DNA of 64,000 nucleotides, from the NCBI RefSeq assembly GCF_033025475.1, contig NZ_CP130322.1:124001-188000 (forward strand). The letters run 5' to 3'. The position numbers and the translations under genes are program-made. The notes under the pieces were generated by a model. That model saw only the letters and a list, made by a program, of their open reading frames with translations, was not told where the DNA came from and did not search any database. This document shows positions 58,946 through 64,000 of the stretch, one piece after another. The first letter of the stretch is position 1, and every line of letters starts with the position of its first letter. Origin of the DNA: Sphingomonas sp. C3-2 (lineage in GTDB: Bacteria > Pseudomonadota > Alphaproteobacteria > Sphingomonadales > Sphingomonadaceae).

Positions 58946-60295
58946 ATGCCAGTGGCGAAACGCCTAACCTATTATATTCTCGCCGCGCTCGTGCTCGGCA
59001 TCCTGTGCGGATGGGCCCTCAACGCCACGATCGGGGACGGAAGCCCCGAATCCGCGCAGACGCTTACCGATATTGCCGGTTATTTTTCGATCGTAACGAC
59101 GATCTTTCTGCGCCTGATCAAGATGATCATCGCCCCCCTGGTGTTTGCGACGCTGGTATCGGGCATCGTCCATATGGGCGACACCTCGGCGCTCGGCCGG
59201 ATCGGGCTGCGCACCATGGTCTGGTTCATCAGCGCCAGCCTTGTTTCGCTAACGCTTGGCCTCGTGCTCGTCAATCTGCTGCAGCCCGGCGTCGGGCTCG
59301 ACTTTGCGGTGCCCGCCGCCAATGCGTCGAGCGGCGTCGAAAAGACGGCGTTCAACCTCAAGGACTTCATCAGCCATCTCGTCCCCGCTTCGATGATCGA
59401 GGCGATGGCCAAGAATGAAATCCTGCAGATCGTGATCTTCTCGCTGTTCGTCGGCGTGGCGATCACCGCCGTTGGCGAAAAGGCCGAAACGCTGGTGAAG
59501 GCGGTCGAAGGTCTGGTCGAGGTGATGCTCCAGATCACCGATTATGTGATGCGCCTGGCGCCGATCGCGGTGTTCGCCGCGGTGGCCGGCACGCTCACCG
59601 AACGCGGGCCCCAGGTGCTCGGCGATCTCGCCTTCTTCATGGGCAGCTTCTATCTCGGCCTCGGCACGCTTTGGGTTGTGCTGATCGGCGTCACCTTCTT
59701 GATCGTCGGGTCGCGGACCAAATTGCTCGTCCGCTATATTCGCGAGCCGATCCTGCTCGCCTTTTCGACCGCCTCGTCCGAAGCCGCCTATCCCCGCACG
59801 CTCGCCGCGCTCGACCGGTTCGGCGTGCCGCCGCGCATCGCAAGCTTCGTGCTACCGCTCGGCTATTCATTCAATCTCGACGGCTCGATGATGTACATGA
59901 CCTTCGCGGTCATCTTCATCGCGCAGGCTTACGGCATCGATCTGACGCTGAGCCAGGAAATCACGATGCTCCTCGTGCTGATGATCACCTCCAAGGGGAT
60001 TGCCGGCGTTCCGCGCGCGAGCCTCGTCATCATCGCGGCGACATTGTCGATGTTCGAAATTCCCGAGGCCGGCCTGCTGCTGATCCTCGCCGTCGATCAT
60101 TTCCTAGACATGGGGCGTTCGGCCACCAACGTCATCGGCAATGCCGTGGCGAGCGTGGTCGTCGCCAAATGGGAGGGCAAGCTCGATCCGCTCGAACCGG
60201 CGGAAATCGAGCCGCCCCATGCCCCCTCAACCCACCATGTCTTCACCAATCCGGACAATCAGGAAAATCGGGGGCCGACCAGCTTCCGCGAATAG
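58946..60295 (+). CDS. Dicarboxylate/amino acid:cation symporter (DAACS family)
   Basis: 449 residues from the ATG at 58946 (site CAGGGG); a GTG seven codons upstream is also in frame. Eight membrane helices and two hairpins of the GltP/DctA fold. HP1 serine-rich loop STASSEAAYPRTL, then the TM7 region FVLPLGYSFNLDGSMMYM and HP2 TSKGIAGVPRASLVI identify the substrate and Na+/H+ sites. It imports C4-dicarboxylates or acidic amino acids. It converges on a second DAACS gene 16 nt away. Confidence 0.93.
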   Translation: MPVAKRLTYYILAALVLGILCGWALNATIGDGSPESAQTLTDIAGYFSIVTTIFLRLIKMIIAPLVFATLVSGIVHMGDTSALGRIGLRTMVWFISASLVSLTLGLVLVNLLQPGVGLDFAVPAANASSGVEKTAFNLKDFISHLVPASMIEAMAKNEILQIVIFSLFVGVAITAVGEKAETLVKAVEGLVEVMLQITDYVMRLAPIAVFAAVAGTLTERGPQVLGDLAFFMGSFYLGLGTLWVVLIGVTFLIVGSRTKLLVRYIREPILLAFSTASSEAAYPRTLAALDRFGVPPRIASFVLPLGYSFNLDGSMMYMTFAVIFIAQAYGIDLTLSQEITMLLVLMITSKGIAGVPRASLVIIAATLSMFEIPEAGLLLILAVDHFLDMGRSATNVIGNAVASVVVAKWEGKLDPLEPAEIEPPHAPSTHHVFTNPDNQENRGPTSFRE

Positions 60296-60311
60296 TTAAA
60301 GTCGTTCTGGA

Positions 60312-61580
60312 TCAGACTGCCGGTCGCGCGTGTGTTTCCTCGCCGCGCGACACGGCGGCCGCGATCGCGAGATCGCCCGTTACGTTGAGCGTCGTCCGGC
60401 ACATGTCGAGGAACCGGTCGACGCCCAGCACCAGCCCGATCCCCTCGGGCGGCACCCCCACCATCCCGAGTATCAGCGCGATCACCGGAAGCGATCCCGC
60501 CGGAACGCCGGCGGTGCCGATCCCGCCGAGGATGCAGATCACGACCACCATCACCTGTTGCCCGAAGGTCAGATCAACCCCGAAGAACTGCGCCAGGAAC
60601 AGGACGGTGACCCCCTCGAACATCGCGGTGCCGTTCTGGTTCGCGGTGGCCCCGATGGTCAGCACGAAGCGCGACACACGCGGCGGAAGACCGAGCTGAT
60701 GCTCCGCCACCCGGAGCGAGGTGGGCAACGTGGCGTTGGACGAGGCGGTTGAAAACGCCATCACCATCGCCGCCTGGATCCCCCGGAAAAAGGTGATGGG
60801 AGACATGCCCGCCAGCAGCTTCACGATCGCGGGATAGACGACCAGCATCTGCAGCCCCAGCGCCAGCAGCACCACGCCGACATAGGCGCCGAGCCGCACC
60901 AGCAGTTCCCACCCGAAGATCGCCGCCAGATTGAACATGAAACAGGCCACCGCATAGGGCGCCATGCGGATGACGATCTCGATCAACCGCATGGTGACGT
61001 CGAAAATGCCCTGAACCACCTCCTGCAGCCGGTTCGCGGCGGGGCTGTCGACCAAAAGCAGCCCGATGCCGAAGAAGAGCGCAAAGAACATCACCGCCAA
61101 TATGTCGTTTGCCGCCGCGGCGGAGACGATGTTGCTGGGGATGATGTTGAGCACCGCATCAAGCCCCTTGGGCGCATCGCGGCCGCCCGCGACGATCGCG
61201 CCGGCGCTGTTGCCGGCATCCGCGAGCATCGCCTGCGCTGTCTCAGCCGGCACGCCGGCCCCCGGCTGCAACAGATTGACCGTCGCCACCGCGACAAGGA
61301 CGGCGATGCTGGAGACCAGGATCGTCATCACCAGCGTCTTCACCCCGATGCGGCGCAGCGCGCGGATATCACCCATTTCAGCGATGCCGATGATCAGCGC
61401 CGAAAAGAGCAGCGGGATGACCAGCATGAACAGGAGGCGGAGGAATATCTGGCCGATCGGCTGGGTGACGTAGCGGGTGACGCCGTCCACCCAGGCGGCA
61501 TCGGGGGCCGTCAGGTGGACCGCCATCCCCGCCGCCAGCCCGACGACGAAACCTATGAGCATCTTCATCTGAAGCGTCAT
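60312..61580 (-). CDS. Dicarboxylate/amino acid:cation symporter (DAACS family), second copy
   Basis: 422 residues from the ATG at 61580 (GGGAGG 6 nt upstream). Same fold as the neighbour: STASSNATLPTSL, FVLTIGATANQNGTAMFE and GIGTAGVPAGSLPVI. The NQNGT motif at TM7 differs from the NLDGS of the neighbour, so the two are from different branches and probably take different substrates (NxDGT is the common glutamate/aspartate type). Followed 25 nt upstream by the GST gene on the same strand. Confidence 0.93.
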   Translation of the reverse strand: MTLQMKMLIGFVVGLAAGMAVHLTAPDAAWVDGVTRYVTQPIGQIFLRLLFMLVIPLLFSALIIGIAEMGDIRALRRIGVKTLVMTILVSSIAVLVAVATVNLLQPGAGVPAETAQAMLADAGNSAGAIVAGGRDAPKGLDAVLNIIPSNIVSAAAANDILAVMFFALFFGIGLLLVDSPAANRLQEVVQGIFDVTMRLIEIVIRMAPYAVACFMFNLAAIFGWELLVRLGAYVGVVLLALGLQMLVVYPAIVKLLAGMSPITFFRGIQAAMVMAFSTASSNATLPTSLRVAEHQLGLPPRVSRFVLTIGATANQNGTAMFEGVTVLFLAQFFGVDLTFGQQVMVVVICILGGIGTAGVPAGSLPVIALILGMVGVPPEGIGLVLGVDRFLDMCRTTLNVTGDLAIAAAVSRGEETHARPAV

Positions 61581-61604
61581 GCCCGGCCTCCCAGCCACCC
61601 CAGT

Positions 61605-62237
61605 TCAATCCGCAAAGGCATAGGGACCACCCTTGTCGAGTGCCGCCCGGTAGGCGGGACGCGCATGAATGCGTTCCAGCCATGCGGACAGGTTGGGATG
61701 ATCGCGCGCATTGAGCCCGGCGCGCTGCTGCGCGGCTTCCAGCGGAAAACTCATCATGATGTCCGCCGCGGTGAAATTATCCCCGGCAAACCAGGGCCGG
61801 GCGGAAAGCTCCTGTTCGAGCCAGGTCAGATGCTGGTCGATCATCGCCTGAATGCGCGGGCGCGCGGGTTTGCCGAGCAGCCCCAGCCTGCCGATCACGA
61901 GCATCACCAGCAGCGGCGGCATCAGCGAACCTTCGGCATAGTGCAGAAACTGGCGATAGCGCAGGATTTCGTCACGGTGCGGCGCGGGGCCGAGCCCCCC
62001 ATCGGCAAGCTCGACCAGATATTCGACGATTGCGCCGGTTTCGACGATCACGCGCCCACCATGTTCGATCGCCGGGGATTTACCGAGTGCATGCACCCGG
62101 CGCAGTTCGGGCGGCGCCAGCATCGATTTGGGATCGCGTGCATAGCGCTTGACGTCATAATCCAGCCCGAGTTCCTCGAGCATCCACAATATCCGCTGCG
62201 ACCGCGAATTTTCGAGATGATGAACGACAATCGACAT
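61605..62237 (-). CDS. Glutathione S-transferase family protein
   Basis: 210 residues from the ATG at 62237 (MSIVVHHLENSRSQRILWMLEELGL). N-terminal thioredoxin-fold domain with Ser11 and the LGKSPAI / VETGAIVEYL glutathione-binding loops, then an all-helical C-terminal domain (WFAGDNFTAADIMMSFPLEAA). It resembles bacterial beta/theta-like GSTs. It runs into the DAACS gene on the same strand with 24 nt between. Substrate unknown. Confidence 0.9.
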   Translation of the reverse strand: MSIVVHHLENSRSQRILWMLEELGLDYDVKRYARDPKSMLAPPELRRVHALGKSPAIEHGGRVIVETGAIVEYLVELADGGLGPAPHRDEILRYRQFLHYAEGSLMPPLLVMLVIGRLGLLGKPARPRIQAMIDQHLTWLEQELSARPWFAGDNFTAADIMMSFPLEAAQQRAGLNARDHPNLSAWLERIHARPAYRAALDKGGPYAFAD

Positions 62238-62445
62238 CGGTACCCCCTGCTGTTCCAGCGGATGAGAACCGGCGCATAACCCCCTGATGTTCAAAGGGAG
62301 GAGCCGAAACCCGCCACGCAGAGAAGCCAACGCGCGGGCGCGTCGGATCGTTTCATTCAATCAACGGTATAGTGCGGAAGTGAGCGTTGAAATCGAACGA
62401 GCCGCGACAAAAGCGACATGAGATTTGGGAATCTGTCTCAGGCAC

Positions 62446-62478
62446 AAAAAAGCCCGCCATCGAAATGGCGGGCCTTTT
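62446..62478 (-). terminator. Bidirectional Rho-independent terminator after recA
   Basis: Perfect 9-bp stem GCCCGCCAT / ATGGCGGGC with loop CGAA (62461-62464), flanked by AAAAAA on one side and CTTTT on the other. On the minus strand it gives a six-T tail 37 nt after the recA stop; it can also stop plus-strand transcription. Confidence 0.93.
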
Positions 62479-62514
62479 CATCGCTTGATGGAAGGGGACG
62501 CGAGCCCCCTGCCC

Positions 62515-63588
<1,074 letters not shown>

Positions 63589-63662
63589 GGCTTGCTCCCT
63601 CTCGTAGATCGAACCGCGTTGACGTTCAACGTGGCGCAATGCGTACAGCATTTGTTCCGACG

Positions 63663-63677
63663 GAACAAGAGTGGAAC
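63663..63677 (-). promoter_or_regulatory. LexA (SOS) box of recA
   Basis: GAAC at 63663-63666, seven bases, GAAC at 63674-63677, which is GTTC-N7-GTTC on the minus strand, the alphaproteobacterial LexA site. It lies 75-89 nt upstream of the recA start, the expected distance for a regulated promoter. A further inverted GTTCCGACGGAAC overlaps its upstream edge. Confidence 0.85.
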
Positions 63678-63695
63678 AAATAGAGTTTCAGGCCG

Positions 63696-64000
63696 TCACC
63701 CCACGGGTCTGCGCGCCCGAAGTGCCTGTGCGAGCGTCCCGTCGTCGAGATAATCGAGTTCGCCCCCAACGGGCAGCCCATGGGCGAGCTGGGTGATGCG
63801 GATCGGGAAATTTTCCAGACGCTCGGCGATGTAATGCGCGGTCGTCTGCCCCTCGAGCGTGGCGTTCATGGCGAGCACCACCTCGTCAATGCCCCCTGCC
63901 TCCACCCGGCGGATCAAGCTGTCGATCCCCAGATCCTCTGGGCGCACCCCCTCCAGCGCCGAAAGCCGGCCGCCGAGCACATGGAAGCGCCCCGGAAACA
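63696..64000 (-). CDS. recR: Recombination protein RecR (N-terminus outside the window)
   Basis: The C-terminal ~100 residues only: [44 protein letters not shown] and [26 protein letters not shown] are the Toprim part of RecR. Works with RecF and RecO to load RecA at gaps. The frame is open to the window edge, so the start is beyond 64000. It is read toward recA on the same strand, but the SOS box and promoter of recA lie in the gap. Confidence 0.93.
   Translation of the reverse strand, partial: FPGRFHVLGGRLSALEGVRPEDLGIDSLIRRVEAGGIDEVVLAMNATLEGQTTAHYIAERLENFPIRITQLAHGLPVGGELDYLDDGTLAQALRARRPVG

Overview
The window reads as chromosomal DNA of a sphingomonad (Alphaproteobacteria, Sphingomonadaceae; Sphingopyxis- or Sphingobium-like). 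This rests on the GC-rich coding pattern, the alphaproteobacterial SOS box GAAC-N7-GAAC upstream of recA, an ectABCD-ask type ectoine locus, and a bamA-skp-fabZ cluster with no lpxD, lpxA or lpxB beside it. The last point fits a lineage whose outer membrane carries glycosphingolipid rather than LPS. The genus is an inference.

Layout. 1-8400: housekeeping genes (partial PhnP-like hydrolase, tatD, metG, holB, tmk on the minus strand; an acetyl-CoA hydrolase/transferase on plus; dacA-like and mltB-like cell-wall enzymes on minus). 8552-9168: tRNA-Ser(UGA) followed by the arm-binding N-terminus of a broken tyrosine integrase, the scar of an integrated element. 9169-17186: a seven-gene ectoine/5-hydroxyectoine operon (ectA-ectB-ectC-ectD-ask-MFS-MHS) with a divergent MarR-type EctR regulator. 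17255-26013: a Kdp potassium-uptake operon (TorF-type porin, a 27-aa membrane micropeptide, kdpF, A, B, C, D, E) whose porin leader can fold over its own ribosome binding site. 26144-32709: an accessory metabolic locus with an amidohydrolase overlapping a family III CoA-transferase of unusual domain order, an orphan ECF sigma factor, a two-domain 800-residue family III CoA-transferase and a DUF2147 protein.

32773-45536 is the conserved envelope/translation run, all on minus: rpsB, tsf, pyrH, frr, uppS, cdsA, dxr, rseP, bamA, skp, fabZ, rpmE and an M20 peptidase. 45776-53958: a small membrane-protein gene, pssA-psd, icd, a GNAT-nitrilase fusion and two divergent CPA2 cation antiporters. 53962-64000: alaS, an atypical EF-G paralogue, two convergent dicarboxylate symporters, a GST, recA with terminator and SOS box, and the 3' part of recR.

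How the parts fit together: the 9-26 kb region pairs the two classic steps of bacterial osmoadaptation, K+ accumulation (Kdp) and compatible-solute synthesis and uptake (ectoine, hydroxyectoine and MHS/MFS transporters), next to a tRNA-integrase scar. It looks like an acquired osmostress segment, though ancestry cannot be proved from one window. I saw no CRISPR array, rRNA operon, replication origin or intact insertion sequence. Because the DNA is GC-rich, many long open frames are antisense shadows and were left out.
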